Positions 7,023 through 18,363 are shown, counted from the stretch's first letter. The stretch: DNA of 64,000 nucleotides from Gammaproteobacteria bacterium (GCA_002684495.1 NYVG01000017.1:24814-88813), one strand, 5' to 3'. The notes: generated by a model not told the origin, from the sequence alone. Numbers and translations are program-made.

Positions 7023-7775
7023 ATGGACGTTGAAATAAATGATCTAGTGACTTACGAATCCGTCGACCACATCGCCACAATTACGATCAACCGCGCTGAT
7101 CGACTGAACGCCCTAAACGAGGACGTGATTCTTGGCCTTCAGCAAGCTTGGCAACATCTGGAACAAAGCGATGACCGCGTAGCGGTTCTGCATGCTGCCG
7201 GCGACAGAGCCTTTTCCGTGGGCGCAGACGTCAAAGATCCGCCGAAAGAGATGTGGCAGGGGGTGCCCAGCATCGGCGCAACCACCAGCAAACCCGTCGT
7301 CGCCGCTGTCCATGGCTGGTGTATAGGCGGTGCCTACGTGATCGTACAAATGTGCGATATGGTGATCGCTGCCGATAACACGAAATTCAAATACCCAGAG
7401 GCCCAACTTGGATTTACTGGCGGCTTAATCAGCAGTGCTGTCGCCCGCATCCCGCATAAAATTGCAATGGAATTTATGCTCCTTGGTGAGGACTTCGATG
7501 TTAAGCGGGCGCTGGATGCAGGGATGGTGAACAAAATCGTTGCCGCTGGGGAAGAACTCGCTGCCGCCACCGAGTGGGCTAAGATTCTTGCGAATTCTGC
7601 GCCATTAGTAGTGGATACCATTAAACGTTTTGCACTGGAAACGCTGAACAAAAGCCCAGCCGAAGCTGGCGCCATTGCGCGGGATCAATTGTTGGCCGTG
7701 CGCAACAGCGAAGACGGCGCCGAAGGTCGGCGCGCCTTCGCTGAAAAGCGTACCCCTGAATTTAAGGGTCGCTAA
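7023..7775 (+). CDS. enoyl-CoA hydratase/isomerase family protein
   Basis: 250-residue crotonase-fold protein. Family features are 'ATITINRADRLNALNEDV' near the N-terminus, the oxyanion-hole region 'FSVGADVKD', the second oxyanion segment 'VHGWCIGGAYVIVQMCDMVI', and 'KYPEAQLGFTGGLISS'. Members add water to or isomerise enoyl-CoA thioesters in the cytoplasm. The position usually holding the second catalytic Glu reads 'GFTGGLISS', so hydratase activity of the classical type is uncertain and another crotonase reaction is possible. It follows the MBL-fold gene by 34 bp with ribosome site 'GAGGAGA'. It converges with the molybdenum hydroxylase genes, leaving 7 bp between stop codons. Confidence 0.87.
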   Translation: MDVEINDLVTYESVDHIATITINRADRLNALNEDVILGLQQAWQHLEQSDDRVAVLHAAGDRAFSVGADVKDPPKEMWQGVPSIGATTSKPVVAAVHGWCIGGAYVIVQMCDMVIAADNTKFKYPEAQLGFTGGLISSAVARIPHKIAMEFMLLGEDFDVKRALDAGMVNKIVAAGEELAAATEWAKILANSAPLVVDTIKRFALETLNKSPAEAGAIARDQLLAVRNSEDGAEGRRAFAEKRTPEFKGR

Positions 7776-7782
7776 TCCACGC

Positions 7783-10074
7783 TTAGGACAGCGCAGCTTT
7801 TACGGCGTCTGCAGTAATGGGCAGATGTCGTACCCGCGCTCCCACCGCATGAAAAACCGCATTGCCAATCGCCGGTCCTACCGCAGTCGTTGCCGGCTCG
7901 CCTAACCCGACGGCCTGATGACCATTGTCCAAAAACTCAATGTCCATCTCCGGCACATCGGCCATCCGCATAGGGGTGTAACTGTTCAGGTTCACATCCT
8001 TGACCTGACCATTCACAAACTCGGTGCCCTCATGCAGCGCCATGCTAGCGCCCCATAATGCCGCTCCCTCAGTCTGCGCCAGCGCGCCGTCCGGATGCAC
8101 GATGGTACCGGCATCAATAACCACATTGAGTTTCTTCAAGGTGACTTTGCCGCTGTCGCGATCCACATGCACATGCGCAATCACGCCGGTCCAAGTAGGC
8201 ATGTCACGCTCCTGACCGAAGGTCACCGCAACACCTAAGCCCTCGTCCTTGGGCATATCAGTTCCCCAACCCGCCTTCTCCGCAACCCGCTTTAACACCG
8301 CTGCCATGCGCTTCGCGCCGCCAACCGAATTCGGTGCGCTGCCGGCATTAGCGCCTTCAGCCGTAAGGTGCCGCATGCGGAATTCAACTGGATCTACACC
8401 TACTTTATCAGCTGCTTCATCCATGAAGCTTTCCAGCGCCCAATTAGTCCAGCCTGGGCCGACAGAGCGCAACCAGCCGGGTCTAAAGGTTTCATTTGCT
8501 AGGTCATTCATGACCGCGCGTACACGGTGAGCACCGACGTCATACCAATGGTTTGCACCGTTAATAGAGAACGGATCAAACTTTTCGCCGTTGGCTCCTG
8601 GTCCCAAAAAGAACGGTGCCATAGCCGCTGTAGGCCAACCCGCCGCTGCGGCATGCTGCATACCCGTAACGTTATCGTTGGCGTCAAATGCCATACTTAT
8701 ATTTTGCACCGAAGCTGAACGTGGGGAGTCAAAGCGCGAGTCGTCTTCGCGACTAAAGACCACTTTCACAGGCTTACCAAGCGCTTTTGCTGCGAGCAAC
8801 GCAGGCACACCATAGTCGCCATTAAGTCGTCGGCCAAAGCCACCACCCAGCATATATGTGCGCATTACCACCTTCTCTGGCGCCACACCAAGAGCCTGAC
8901 CCAACGTCGGCAAAATTAACGACTGCCATTGGTTACCCGTATGCAATTCCCAGCGCCCGTTTTTCTGTAGACCAATTGCATTCACTGGCTCTAACTGAAA
9001 ATGCAGAACCGTGTTGGTGGTATAGCTGGCCTGCAAAACCGATTCGGCGGCCTGAAACATATGATCTACGTGCTCATTATCGATCACCAACGAGCCGCCG
9101 GTGCCCTCCAACAACTCAGCACCGCGTTTTAATAAATCGGCTTCTGATACTTGGGCACCGGGACCGGCTTGCCAGTCGATCTTAACCACTCGCGCCGCGC
9201 GCTGGGCGGCGTGATAAGAATCCGCAATAACCAGCGCCCAACCAGGGACCGTATTAGACGGATCGTCGAGCACCAAGGTTTGCTGATATCCCGCTATGGA
9301 TTTCGCGGTACTGTCATCAACGCTCTTGACCACAGAACCGTGACGCGTGGGCGGCATCATTGGTTTGGCGTAAACCATCCCAGGATAGGTCGCATCGATA
9401 CCGTAAACAGCAGTGCCATCGGTCTTAGCCGGTATATCGTTGGCTACGGTCTGCATACCCACAAGCTTGCGCTCTTTAGGCGCCTTGATTGGTAAGGCCG
9501 CTAGTTGCTCATCGGAAAAAGTACGGGTGAGGTCACCTTTGGCAACAATATCGCCATAGCTTATGCGTTTGCCCTTGCACACCACATAACTGTTCTCAGC
9601 CACACAGGCGCTAGGCTTTTCGCCTAACAACTTTGCCCCCTCCGCAATCAGCGAGGCACGACCCGCTGCACCCGCACGGCTTAACAGGTCGAAATTTTGC
9701 CATACCGACCAACTGCCGCCGGTAACAAAGAGACCGTATTTGGCTTCTGTATCCACATGATTAATGCGCACATCAGCCCAATTAGCCTCCAGCTCTTCAG
9801 CAACAATTCGTGCCAGAGCCGTGCCCACATGCTGGCCCATTTCAGCCTTTGTGATATTTACCGAAATCTCACCGTTAGGTGCAATGGCGTACCAAATGGT
9901 CGGCTCGAAAAGTTTTTGCGCTATTGCTTGAGCTGGCGCAGCAGTCAGCAGTGCTGAGGGCACAAAGGCCAGGGTAAAACCCGCACTGGTAGCGCCGATC
10001 ATAAAGCCGCGACGCGAGACGCCCTTGGCGTTTTCGGGTCGGCTAGTCATTTCTTGCTGTGATGTTTTAAACAT
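7783..10074 (-). CDS. molybdenum hydroxylase large subunit (IorB-like), Tat-exported
   Basis: 763 residues of the xanthine dehydrogenase family, molybdopterin-binding subunit, closest in plan to isoquinoline 1-oxidoreductase beta subunit (aldehyde or N-heterocycle oxidation). A twin-arginine signal is visible near residues 20-50: '[18 protein letters not shown]' followed by an 'APAQA' cleavage region, so the enzyme is exported folded by Tat. Family segments include '[12 protein letters not shown]', '[20 protein letters not shown]' and, near the C-terminus, '[20 protein letters not shown]', where 'GLGEP' carries the catalytic Glu. The start at ATG 10074 overlaps the end of the 2Fe-2S subunit by 8 bp, so the two are translationally coupled. 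The oxidised substrate cannot be told from sequence. Confidence 0.88.
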   Translation of the reverse strand: MFKTSQQEMTSRPENAKGVSRRGFMIGATSAGFTLAFVPSALLTAAPAQAIAQKLFEPTIWYAIAPNGEISVNITKAEMGQHVGTALARIVAEELEANWADVRINHVDTEAKYGLFVTGGSWSVWQNFDLLSRAGAAGRASLIAEGAKLLGEKPSACVAENSYVVCKGKRISYGDIVAKGDLTRTFSDEQLAALPIKAPKERKLVGMQTVANDIPAKTDGTAVYGIDATYPGMVYAKPMMPPTRHGSVVKSVDDSTAKSIAGYQQTLVLDDPSNTVPGWALVIADSYHAAQRAARVVKIDWQAGPGAQVSEADLLKRGAELLEGTGGSLVIDNEHVDHMFQAAESVLQASYTTNTVLHFQLEPVNAIGLQKNGRWELHTGNQWQSLILPTLGQALGVAPEKVVMRTYMLGGGFGRRLNGDYGVPALLAAKALGKPVKVVFSREDDSRFDSPRSASVQNISMAFDANDNVTGMQHAAAAGWPTAAMAPFFLGPGANGEKFDPFSINGANHWYDVGAHRVRAVMNDLANETFRPGWLRSVGPGWTNWALESFMDEAADKVGVDPVEFRMRHLTAEGANAGSAPNSVGGAKRMAAVLKRVAEKAGWGTDMPKDEGLGVAVTFGQERDMPTWTGVIAHVHVDRDSGKVTLKKLNVVIDAGTIVHPDGALAQTEGAALWGASMALHEGTEFVNGQVKDVNLNSYTPMRMADVPEMDIEFLDNGHQAVGLGEPATTAVGPAIGNAVFHAVGARVRHLPITADAVKAALS

Positions 10075-10537
10075 TAGCTTCAACCTCCCCAGCTGCTGCG
10101 AGTTTGATCGCTTTTTTGATTCGCGCATATGCCATGCACCGGCATAAATTACCGTTCATAGCCTCATCAATGTCCGCATCCGTTGGCGCAGCGTTGGTCG
10201 CAAGCAAACTGGCCGCCTGCATAATTTGACCAGACTGACAGTAACCGCATTGCGGTGTTTGTACAGCGACCCAGGCTTGTTGCAGCGGATGCTCGCCGGT
10301 TTCGCTTAGTCCCTCGATGGTTGTAATCTCTTTACCGCTTACCGCAGCCACCGTGGTTATACATGAGCGTTGCGCAACCCCGTCGATATGGACCGTACAA
10401 GCGCCACACAATCCAATGCCGCATCCAAACTTAGTGCCTTTTAAATCGAGTTCGTCGCGCACCGCCCACAATAGTGGCGTATCACCGGGCACATCTAATG
10501 CCACAGCTTTACCATTAATCGTCAGTTCAATCGCCAT
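10067..10537 (-). CDS. (2Fe-2S) subunit of molybdenum hydroxylase (IorA-like)
   Basis: 156-residue electron-transfer subunit carrying two [2Fe-2S] clusters. The plant-ferredoxin-type cluster is '[17 protein letters not shown]' with a further Cys in 'RSCITT'. The second cluster, in the C-terminal helical domain, is '[15 protein letters not shown]' and 'GNLCRCMAY'. It passes electrons from the molybdenum cofactor in the large subunit to an external acceptor. No c-type cytochrome or FAD subunit gene is adjacent, so the acceptor is unknown. The ATG at 10537 ([10 protein letters not shown]) follows ribosome site 'GGGGAG'. It lacks its own export signal and would be carried to the periplasm as a complex with the Tat-signal-bearing partner. 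Confidence 0.9.
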   Translation of the reverse strand: MAIELTINGKAVALDVPGDTPLLWAVRDELDLKGTKFGCGIGLCGACTVHIDGVAQRSCITTVAAVSGKEITTIEGLSETGEHPLQQAWVAVQTPQCGYCQSGQIMQAASLLATNAAPTDADIDEAMNGNLCRCMAYARIKKAIKLAAAGEVEANV

Positions 10538-10740
10538 TAAATCGCTCCCCAAAAATGTATCCAAACCATAGCTAAAGGATAGGGCTGCGGGCAAGAGTTA
10601 ACTGAATAGTTGTAAAGACGGGAGTGAGGTACGGAATTCCGGATTTGCGCGCCAAGAATGCAGGATATCGGCGCTTGTTGCGCCGATTGAAGGTCAGCGA
10701 GGTGTTCGCGTGATCAGCCAAACACCCCGCCATTCGGTCG

Positions 10741-11715
10741 TTACGGCAGTAAGTGTGCGACCGCGTCGCGTTCCTCTGCCAGTTCGGTTTCGGTTGCCGT
10801 CATTTTCTCTTGGCTAAAATCGCCAACCTCAATACCCTGAACAATTTCCCAATCGCCGCCAGAACAGCGCACTGGGAAGGAATAGATCAGCCCTGCCGCG
10901 ATGCCATAGCTGCCATCCGAATAAACACCCATGCTGACAATGCTATCGCTGCCTAACGCCCAATCATGCATATGATCAATTGCAGCATTGGCCGCTGACG
11001 CCGCACTGGAAGCCCCACGAGCTTCGATAATGGCGGCCCCACGCTGTTGCACGGTTGGGATGAAGTCACCGGTATACCAATCCATGTCAACCAACGACAT
11101 AGCATCAGCGCCGCCGACGGTTGCTCGATGAATGTCCGGATATTGAGTGGCTGAGTGGTTACCCCAAATGCACAAACCATCCACATCGCTAACGTGCTTG
11201 CCGGTCTTTTGCGCCAGCTGCGCCATTGCACGATTGTGGTCAAGCCGAGTCATGGCAGTAAAGTTACGCGGATCTAAGTCCGGTGCATTACGCTGGGCGA
11301 TCAAGCTGTTGGTGTTTGCAGGGTTACCAACTACCAGTACTTTTACGCCACGCGACGCATTGTCGTTAAGCGCCTTACCTTGGACAGAAAAGATCGCTGC
11401 GTTCGCTTCAAGCAAATCTTTGCGTTCCATACCCGGGCCTCGAGGCCGAGAACCAACGAGTAACGCATAGTCTGTGTCCTTGAACGCGACATTTGGGTCA
11501 TCTGTATAGATGATCTCCTGCAACAACGGAAACGCGCAATCGTCGAGTTCCATCACGACCCCGGCCACAGCACCAAGCGCAGGAGTAATTTCCAACAGTT
11601 GCAGAATCACAGGCTGGTCTTTTCCTAACATGGCTCCTGAGGCGACTCGGAACAATAGCGCGTAGCCAATTTGGCCTGCAGCACCGGTGATAGTTACGCG
11701 AACGGGATCTTTCAT
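10741..11715 (-). CDS. mdh: malate dehydrogenase
   Basis: 324 residues, NAD-dependent malate dehydrogenase of the TCA cycle (malate to oxaloacetate), of the longer cytoplasmic type found in Pseudomonas relatives and other proteobacteria. The nucleotide-binding loop is '[17 protein letters not shown]'; substrate-binding Arg residues lie in '[15 protein letters not shown]' and '[13 protein letters not shown]'; the catalytic His is in '[12 protein letters not shown]'. The C-terminal domain ends '[20 protein letters not shown]', also typical. It stands alone, divergent from gltB across a 554 bp gap that contains an NtrC-like palindrome. The 203 bp downstream of it before iorA hold no gene. Confidence 0.96.
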   Translation of the reverse strand: MKDPVRVTITGAAGQIGYALLFRVASGAMLGKDQPVILQLLEITPALGAVAGVVMELDDCAFPLLQEIIYTDDPNVAFKDTDYALLVGSRPRGPGMERKDLLEANAAIFSVQGKALNDNASRGVKVLVVGNPANTNSLIAQRNAPDLDPRNFTAMTRLDHNRAMAQLAQKTGKHVSDVDGLCIWGNHSATQYPDIHRATVGGADAMSLVDMDWYTGDFIPTVQQRGAAIIEARGASSAASAANAAIDHMHDWALGSDSIVSMGVYSDGSYGIAAGLIYSFPVRCSGGDWEIVQGIEVGDFSQEKMTATETELAEERDAVAHLLP

Positions 11716-12269
11716 TTTCTCTCTCTTGATTTCAGTTAAGGCAAAAAGCAGCGGCGCATTCTAGTTCGATTTAACAATAAATTCTGCATTCCAGCGCATT
11801 CAATCGATTAAGACTGCGAAAATCTAATGCTCGCCAGTGGAGCTAAACGGCGGCGACTAGTGGTATCCCCTTTGTGCTTTATTTTCGATCAAAAACAGGC
11901 CAAGAACTCAGGCGCATTAACTAAGTGACTTGTACAGGACTTGAAAACCACAATTTTCCGCCAATTCAACCCCGTTTTGCACCACAATGGTGCAAAAGCC
12001 GCTAAGCCCAACTTGAAAAAAAAGGCGATTTTTGAGATCTTTTCCGGCCGGTTTGGCAGGGCTAAATGGCAAGCAGCGAAGACTGCGACCTTAACGAGCC
12101 ATACATCACCGAGCCGGCGTTGATTGAACAGTCTCTTGCCTCCTTTTGAGCAAGCCAATTTACCAAATTGCGAAGTCCGCTTACCCGTTAAGCAGACGGG
12201 ATTCCGCGCCCTCGAACTGGCGTTTTTACCGGTGCGGAATCGCTAGAAAATATGAATTAGAGCTTACAT
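11716..12269. other. 554 bp intergenic region between mdh and gltB
   Basis: No convincing gene: the reading frames present have no ribosome site and no recognisable protein features. The region must hold divergent promoters for mdh and gltBD. Its one clear signal is the 23 bp palindrome at 11975-11997 (separate entry). No sigma-54-type GG-N10-GC element with a good context was found on the gltB side, so the gltB promoter is probably of another class. Confidence 0.6.
11975..11997. promoter_or_regulatory. putative NtrC binding site upstream of gltBD
   Basis: Perfect palindrome with 10 bp arms, TTTTGCACCA and TGGTGCAAAA, around a CAA spacer. The core GCACCA-n3-TGGTGC equals the known NtrC site pattern and the core found upstream of the GSII gene at 41878. 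It lies about 270 bp before gltB and 260 bp before mdh. NtrC acts from a distance, or as a repressor when it overlaps a promoter; which applies here is unknown. Confidence 0.6.
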
Positions 12270-15200
12270 ATGACCTTAATCTACCAAGGTAACTTGCCCG
12301 CCAAACACGGCTTATACGACCCGGCTAACGAAAAGGACGGCTGTGGCGTTGGTTTTATTTGCGACATAAAAGGCAGACCCAGTCACCAGATCGTGGCAGA
12401 TGCAGCGGCAATGAATTGCTGCATGGAGCACCGTGGCGGTGTCGGCTATGAGAAAAACAGTGGCGACGGCGCAGGCATCCTTACCGGGCTACCTCACGCG
12501 CTGTTGCAAAACCTCGCGCAAGAAACCTTCGGGCAACAACTCCCAGAGATTGGTGGTTACGGTGTAGGCAATATTTTCCTGCCTACCGATCCAGCAGAAC
12601 GCGATCACTGCAAACAAGTTATTGCCGATGAAATCGCAGCGGCCGGACAAACCCTAATTGGCTGGCGTACCCTGCCAACCAATGCTGATGGTGCGGACGT
12701 CGGCAAGGCTGCACGCGCCAAAATGCCCCATTTCGAGCAGCTATTTATCGCCCGCGGTGACGATCGCGACGCCCAAGCTTTCGAGCGCACTCTTTACCTA
12801 ATTCGTAAACTCTCAACTCACCGTTTACGCGGTGACGAAAAACTGAGCCAGCGCCATCTCTTCTACGTTTGCTCGTTGTCTGCAAACGTTATTATTTACA
12901 AAGGCATGCTGACGCCGGACCAGTTGTTCCCTTTTTATAGCGATCTGCAGAACCCGCTCTACGAAAGCCACCTGGCGATGGTGCATTCTCGTTTCAGCAC
13001 CAATACCTTCCCGTCTTGGGATCGCGCTCAGCCCAATCGATTTATGAGCCACAATGGCGAAATTAATACCTTGCTGGGCAACCAAAATGCTATGAACGCC
13101 AGAGAAGGTATTGCGGCAAGCCCGTACTTTGGCGAAGACATCAAAAAACTCTTCCCAGTTGTCGAGCCCGACTGTTCAGACTCCGGCAGCTTCGACAATG
13201 TACTGGAATTTCTGTTGATGTCTGGCCGCAGCTTACCCGAAGCATTACTGATGATGATTCCAGAAGCGTGGCAGCAGCACCGCGATATGAGTGACGCTAA
13301 ACGCGCATTTTACGAATACCATTCATGCTTGATCGAACCTTGGGACGGCCCTGCATCAATCGCATTCAGCGACGGCACCTGCATTGGCGCTGTCCTCGAC
13401 CGCAATGGCCTACGACCATCGCGTTATTACATCACCGACGATGACAAATGCATCATGGCCTCGGAAGTCGGCGTAGTGGAAGTAGACCCAGCACGAGTTG
13501 TCAAAAAAGGCCGATTGCAGCCTGGGCGTATCTTCTTGATCGATTTCAACGAAGGCAGGATGATTCCGGACGACGAACTCAAAAATGGTCTTGCCGCCGC
13601 CCACCCCTATCAAGAATGGGTGGCACAAAACCGCATTGAACTCGATGAGATCCCCAAGCAAGCCGGCTTGGGTGTTGATTCAGCCACGCTCACTCAGCGT
13701 ATGCAGGCCTTTGGCTACACCCAAGAAACCATGCAGTTCATGCTCGAGCCGATGTTGCGCGAGTTACGCGATCCACTGGGATCAATGGGCAACGACGCGG
13801 CGCTGGCGGTGATGTCAGAAAAACCGCGCATGCTCTATGACTACTTCAAGCAGCGGTTCGCTCAGGTTACTAATCCGCCCATCGATTCGATTCGCGAAGA
13901 AGTCATTATGGCGCTCGAGTGCTATATCGGTCCCGAGCGCAACTTGTTGGAGTCGACACCACAGCACGCACAACGCTTACGTCTCCCTCATCCGATCATA
14001 AGTAACGACGAGTTAGCGGCGCTGTCTGACATGGACTACCGCGGCTGGCGCAGCAAAACGATCGATATTACCTACCCGCTAACGGCTGATGACAGCCTAG
14101 TGTCACTGCAGGACGCGTTGCAACGCATTGGCGATGAAGCAAAACAAGCCATCGCAGACGGCTACAGCTTAGTAATCCTATCGGATCGAGCCATTGCCGC
14201 GGATCGTGGCGCGATGAGCGCGCTACTTGCCGTTGGCACCGTGCATCACGCCCTTGTTGCGGCCCATATGCGCAGTCAAATCGGTCTAGTGATCGAGACA
14301 GGCGAAGCCCGGGAAGTTCACCACCACTGCTTGCTTGTCGGCTATGGCGCCGACGCGATCAATCCCTACCTCGCTTTTGAAGCGTTATGGGACAGTCTGG
14401 ATAGGGGTAAATTCAACGACGTTACTGACATCCGAAACACTAGTGATGTCGTTACCAGATACCGTAAGGCCGTCGCCAAGGGCATGCTTAAAGTCATGGC
14501 GAAAATGGGTATTTCTACCCTGCACTCCTATAAAGGCGCACAAATCTTTGAAGCCGTAGGCTTGGCTGAGGACGTGGTCGAACTGGCGTTCAAAGGCACC
14601 GCCAGCCGAGTGTCGGGTATCGACTTAGCGGCACTCGCCGACGAAATGGTTCGCCGGCACCAGCTTGGCTTTCCAAACCGAGCGGCGAGTGCGGTTGCAG
14701 TGCTGCCTAATCCCGGTGATTTCCATTGGCGACGCACCGGCGATATCCATCTATGGGATCCACAATCCATCGCCAACCTGCAATCTGCCGCACGCGCTAA
14801 TAGCGAGGACGCGTACTGGGCCTTCGCCAAACAGGTCAATGAAGAGAATACCCGCAAAGCAACATTGCGCGGACTGCTGGAATTTGCGCCTAAGGACTCC
14901 GGCATCGACTTAAGTGAGGTCGAGGCCGCTGCAGAAATTGTTAAACGCTTTGCCACCGGGGCCATGAGCTTTGGCTCAATCAGTGCGGAAGCACACGAGT
15001 CATTAGCCGTTGCAATGAATCGGTTAGGCGGCAAGTCCAATACCGGTGAGGGGGGTGAGGACGCCAAACGTTTTATTCCTCTTGCCAACGGCGATTCTAA
15101 GCGCTCGGCCATTAAACAGGTTGCCAGCGGTCGCTTTGGTGTAACCATCAACTATCTAACCAACGCCGACGAACTGCAGATCAAAATCATTCAGGGCGCC

Positions 15201-16832
15201 AAGCCCGGCGAGGGCGGTGAGCTGCCCGGCGGCAAAGTTGATGACTATATTGCCAGTCTGCGCCACTCAACCCCCGGTGTTGGGCTTATTAGCCCACCCC
15301 CGCACCATGACATTTATTCCATCGAAGACATGGCGCAATTAATCCACGACCTGAAGAACGCCAATCCAAAAGCGCGTATTAGCGTAAAACTGGGTGCCGA
15401 AATTGGCGTAGGCACCGTTGCCGCGGGTGTTGTAAAAGCCCGCGCCGACCACCTAGTCATCGCCGGCGATTCGGGCGGCACCGGCGCATCGCCGCTGACC
15501 TCAATAAAGCATGCTGGGGTACCCTGGGAATTAGGCATTGCCGAAACTCATCAAACCCTGATTATGAATAATCTGCGCTCGCGCGTAGTGCTACAGACCG
15601 ACGGCCAGATAAAGACCGGCCGCGATGTCGCCATTGCCGCATTATTAGGGGCAGAAGAGTTCGGCTTTGCTACTGCGCCCCTTATCGCACTGGGCTGCAT
15701 TATGATGCGCAAATGTCATCTTAATACCTGCCCGGTAGGTATCGCGACCCAGGATCCAGAGCTGCGTAAAAAATTCACCGGTTCGCCGGAACATGTCGTT
15801 AACTATCTGTTTATGGTGGCAGAGGAATTGCGCCAGATCATGGCGACGCTGGGTCTAAGAAGCATCGATGAAATGATCGGCCGGGTAGATCTGTTGCAAA
15901 CTGATAAAGCGCTCGCACACTGGAAAGCCAAGGGATTAGACCTCAGCGCCATTATTACCAAGGCGCAAGAACCCGAGGAATTTCTCGGCAGCTATGCAAT
16001 TCATGAGCAAGATCATGAACTCGACAAGGCTTTGGATAACCAGCTGATTGCATTAGCAGAGCCGGCCCTCACCCGTGGCGAAGCCGTGCGCGCGCAGTTG
16101 CCGATTGTTAATACCAATCGAGTTGTCGGCGCCATGCTCTCCAATAAGGTGATAACCGACGTCGGGCCACAGATGCTTGCTGATGACACCATCCACTTCA
16201 AGTTCGACGGCAGCGCCGGTCAGAGTTTTGGATGCTGGCTGGCCAAGGGCATTACCTTGGAAGTTGAGGGCGACGCCAATGACTTTATCGGTAAGGGTTT
16301 GTCTGGCGGCCGGGTCATCGTTTATCCGCCGAAAAACAGTTCCTTCGCCCCAGAAGACAACATCGTGGTCGGCAACGTAGCACTCTACGGTGCCACCTCC
16401 GGCGAGGCTTACTTTCGAGGGATAGCTGCTGAGCGCTTTTGCGTGCGCAATAGCGGTGCCAGCGCGGTCGTTGAGGGGGTTGGCGACCATGGTTGTGAGT
16501 ACATGACCGGCGGCCGCGTTGTGGTATTAGGCAATACAGGCCGTAACTTTGCCGCGGGCATGAGCGGCGGTATCGCCTACATCTGGGATCCTGCAGGTGC
16601 ATTTGCAGACAATTGCAACGCCGAAATGGTCGACCTCGACCCCTTGGTGGCCGACGAGGATATTGCCGAACTGAAGCAACTCATCAGCAACCACGCTGAG
16701 TTCACTGGCTCCACCGTTGCTACTGCAGTGCTTAATGACTGGGACAAACAAATGGCGTGTTTCGTCAAGGTCATGCCCAAAGACTACAAGCGCGTGCTGG
16801 CTCAGCGTGAGCAACGTTTCAGCGCTGGCTAA
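12270..16832 (+). CDS. gltB: glutamate synthase (NADPH), large subunit
   Basis: 1520 residues; with GltD it makes two glutamates from glutamine and 2-oxoglutarate. The N-terminal glutaminase domain starts at Cys25 ('DGCGVGFICDI'), so a 24-residue propeptide would be removed to expose the catalytic cysteine. The central and FMN/synthase domains carry 'SGRFGVTINYL', 'GAKPGEGGELPGGKV' and 'GDSGGTGASPLTSIKH'. The [3Fe-4S] cluster is bound by 'CIMMRKCHLNTCPVG'. The C-terminal beta-helix domain has Gly-rich repeats ('GKGLSGGRVIVYPP', 'YMTGGRVVVLG'). The length agrees with the family. gltD follows after 38 bp. An NtrC-type palindrome lies upstream, linking it to the GSII/ntrBC genes 26 kb away. Confidence 0.97.
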   Translation: MTLIYQGNLPAKHGLYDPANEKDGCGVGFICDIKGRPSHQIVADAAAMNCCMEHRGGVGYEKNSGDGAGILTGLPHALLQNLAQETFGQQLPEIGGYGVGNIFLPTDPAERDHCKQVIADEIAAAGQTLIGWRTLPTNADGADVGKAARAKMPHFEQLFIARGDDRDAQAFERTLYLIRKLSTHRLRGDEKLSQRHLFYVCSLSANVIIYKGMLTPDQLFPFYSDLQNPLYESHLAMVHSRFSTNTFPSWDRAQPNRFMSHNGEINTLLGNQNAMNAREGIAASPYFGEDIKKLFPVVEPDCSDSGSFDNVLEFLLMSGRSLPEALLMMIPEAWQQHRDMSDAKRAFYEYHSCLIEPWDGPASIAFSDGTCIGAVLDRNGLRPSRYYITDDDKCIMASEVGVVEVDPARVVKKGRLQPGRIFLIDFNEGRMIPDDELKNGLAAAHPYQEWVAQNRIELDEIPKQAGLGVDSATLTQRMQAFGYTQETMQFMLEPMLRELRDPLGSMGNDAALAVMSEKPRMLYDYFKQRFAQVTNPPIDSIREEVIMALECYIGPERNLLESTPQHAQRLRLPHPIISNDELAALSDMDYRGWRSKTIDITYPLTADDSLVSLQDALQRIGDEAKQAIADGYSLVILSDRAIAADRGAMSALLAVGTVHHALVAAHMRSQIGLVIETGEAREVHHHCLLVGYGADAINPYLAFEALWDSLDRGKFNDVTDIRNTSDVVTRYRKAVAKGMLKVMAKMGISTLHSYKGAQIFEAVGLAEDVVELAFKGTASRVSGIDLAALADEMVRRHQLGFPNRAASAVAVLPNPGDFHWRRTGDIHLWDPQSIANLQSAARANSEDAYWAFAKQVNEENTRKATLRGLLEFAPKDSGIDLSEVEAAAEIVKRFATGAMSFGSISAEAHESLAVAMNRLGGKSNTGEGGEDAKRFIPLANGDSKRSAIKQVASGRFGVTINYLTNADELQIKIIQGAKPGEGGELPGGKVDDYIASLRHSTPGVGLISPPPHHDIYSIEDMAQLIHDLKNANPKARISVKLGAEIGVGTVAAGVVKARADHLVIAGDSGGTGASPLTSIKHAGVPWELGIAETHQTLIMNNLRSRVVLQTDGQIKTGRDVAIAALLGAEEFGFATAPLIALGCIMMRKCHLNTCPVGIATQDPELRKKFTGSPEHVVNYLFMVAEELRQIMATLGLRSIDEMIGRVDLLQTDKALAHWKAKGLDLSAIITKAQEPEEFLGSYAIHEQDHELDKALDNQLIALAEPALTRGEAVRAQLPIVNTNRVVGAMLSNKVITDVGPQMLADDTIHFKFDGSAGQSFGCWLAKGITLEVEGDANDFIGKGLSGGRVIVYPPKNSSFAPEDNIVVGNVALYGATSGEAYFRGIAAERFCVRNSGASAVVEGVGDHGCEYMTGGRVVVLGNTGRNFAAGMSGGIAYIWDPAGAFADNCNAEMVDLDPLVADEDIAELKQLISNHAEFTGSTVATAVLNDWDKQMACFVKVMPKDYKRVLAQREQRFSAG

Positions 16833-16870
16833 AAAAAGCACAGATTTAGATAGGTATAAAGAATAACAAT

Positions 16871-18334
16871 ATGGGTAAACCAACCGGCTTCATAGAATTT
16901 CCACGCGACGCAGCCCCGTACCGGCAGCCTCAGGAGCGGCTACTGGATTTCAACGAAATCTATACGGATCACGACGTCGAGCGCCTCAACACTCAGGGCG
17001 CCCGCTGCATGGATTGCGGTATTCCTTTTTGCCAATCGGAAGAAGGCTGCCCTATCCACAATCTAATCCCTGAATGGAATGATTTGGTGTTCCGGGATCA
17101 GTGGCGCGATGCGCTGGATCGATTGCATAAGACCAATAACTTTCCCGAGTTTACCGGCCGTGTATGCCCAGCGCCATGCGAAGGTGCTTGTGTACTGGGC
17201 ATTACCGACCCTGCAGTAACCATCAAGAATATTGAGATGGCGATCATTGATCGCGGCTTCGCAGAAGGTTGGGTGACGCCAAATACGCCCAGCGTGCGCA
17301 GCGACAAAAAGATTGCGATCGTCGGCTCCGGCCCAGCCGGTCTCGCCGCGGCGGATCAGTTAAATAAGGCCGGCCACACAGTAACCGTTTACGAACGCGC
17401 CGACCGCGTGGGCGGATTGCTTATGTACGGCATACCGAACATGAAGCTGGCGAAAGACGACGTGGTAGAGCGGCGTGTGCAACTGATGCGCGACGCTGGC
17501 ATTGAGTTTGTGACCAACACTGAAGTCGCTGACGGTGACAATGGCAGCATCGCCGTGGACGCGTTGAAATCGACAAATGACGCTGTGTTGCTGACTACTG
17601 GGGCAACAGTACCAAGAGATCTGCCGATTCCAGGTCGGGAGCTAAGCGGCGTGCACTTTGCCATGGATTTCCTATCGGCAAATACCAAGAGCTTGCTTGA
17701 CTCAAATCTTGCGGACCAAGCACACATTTCTGCCAAAGATAAAAACGTCATCGTTATCGGCGGCGGCGATACCGGCACTGATTGCATTGGCACATCACTG
17801 CGCCATGGCTGCAAGTCACTGGTTAACTTCGAACTGTTCCCTCAGCCTCCCAAAGACCGGGCGGCCAATAACCCATGGCCAACTTGGCCAAAGATCTTCC
17901 GCGTCGACTATGGCCACGAAGAAGCGCGCGCGCGTCAGGGCGCAGACCCCCGGGTCTATTCCGTTTCGTCATTGTGCTTTATCGGCGATGACACGGGCCA
18001 ACTCACCGGTGTGAGAACGGTCGAAGTGGTTATGCAAGATGGCAAATTTGAAAACGTCCCAGGAACAGAGAAAGACTGGCCTGCGGACTTAGTATTTTTA
18101 GCCATGGGGTTTCTTGGACCGGAACACGCAGTCAGCGACCCGTTGGGGCTAGATTACGACGAGCGGTCGAACTATCAAGCCGAGTATGGGCGTTATACCA
18201 CCAACGTGGAGAAAGTCTTCGCTGCCGGAGACTGCCGTCGAGGCCAGTCTCTCGTGGTACGCGCCATTAATGAAGGTCGCGAGGCGGCACGAGAGATTGA
18301 TCGCTTTCTTATAGGCACTACAGAACTGCCCTGA
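16871..18334 (+). CDS. gltD: glutamate synthase (NADPH), small subunit
   Basis: 487-residue FAD- and NADPH-binding subunit that feeds electrons to GltB. N-terminal cysteines for two [4Fe-4S] clusters are seen in '[19 protein letters not shown]' and '[14 protein letters not shown]'. The FAD site is '[19 protein letters not shown]', and the NADPH site '[19 protein letters not shown]'. The C-terminal '[19 protein letters not shown]' contacts FAD. Full length for the family. It lies 38 bp after gltB as a two-gene operon and converges with the SPOR protein gene, with 29 bp between them and no obvious terminator hairpin. Confidence 0.97.
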   Translation: MGKPTGFIEFPRDAAPYRQPQERLLDFNEIYTDHDVERLNTQGARCMDCGIPFCQSEEGCPIHNLIPEWNDLVFRDQWRDALDRLHKTNNFPEFTGRVCPAPCEGACVLGITDPAVTIKNIEMAIIDRGFAEGWVTPNTPSVRSDKKIAIVGSGPAGLAAADQLNKAGHTVTVYERADRVGGLLMYGIPNMKLAKDDVVERRVQLMRDAGIEFVTNTEVADGDNGSIAVDALKSTNDAVLLTTGATVPRDLPIPGRELSGVHFAMDFLSANTKSLLDSNLADQAHISAKDKNVIVIGGGDTGTDCIGTSLRHGCKSLVNFELFPQPPKDRAANNPWPTWPKIFRVDYGHEEARARQGADPRVYSVSSLCFIGDDTGQLTGVRTVEVVMQDGKFENVPGTEKDWPADLVFLAMGFLGPEHAVSDPLGLDYDERSNYQAEYGRYTTNVEKVFAAGDCRRGQSLVVRAINEGREAAREIDRFLIGTTELP

Positions 18335-18363
18335 CCACTCCACGCTTAGTAGATTGGTAATGC

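Noticed and set aside
11889..12158. 89-codon minus-strand frame in the mdh-gltB gap
   Set aside because: No ribosome site or domain, and it runs through the NtrC-type palindrome.
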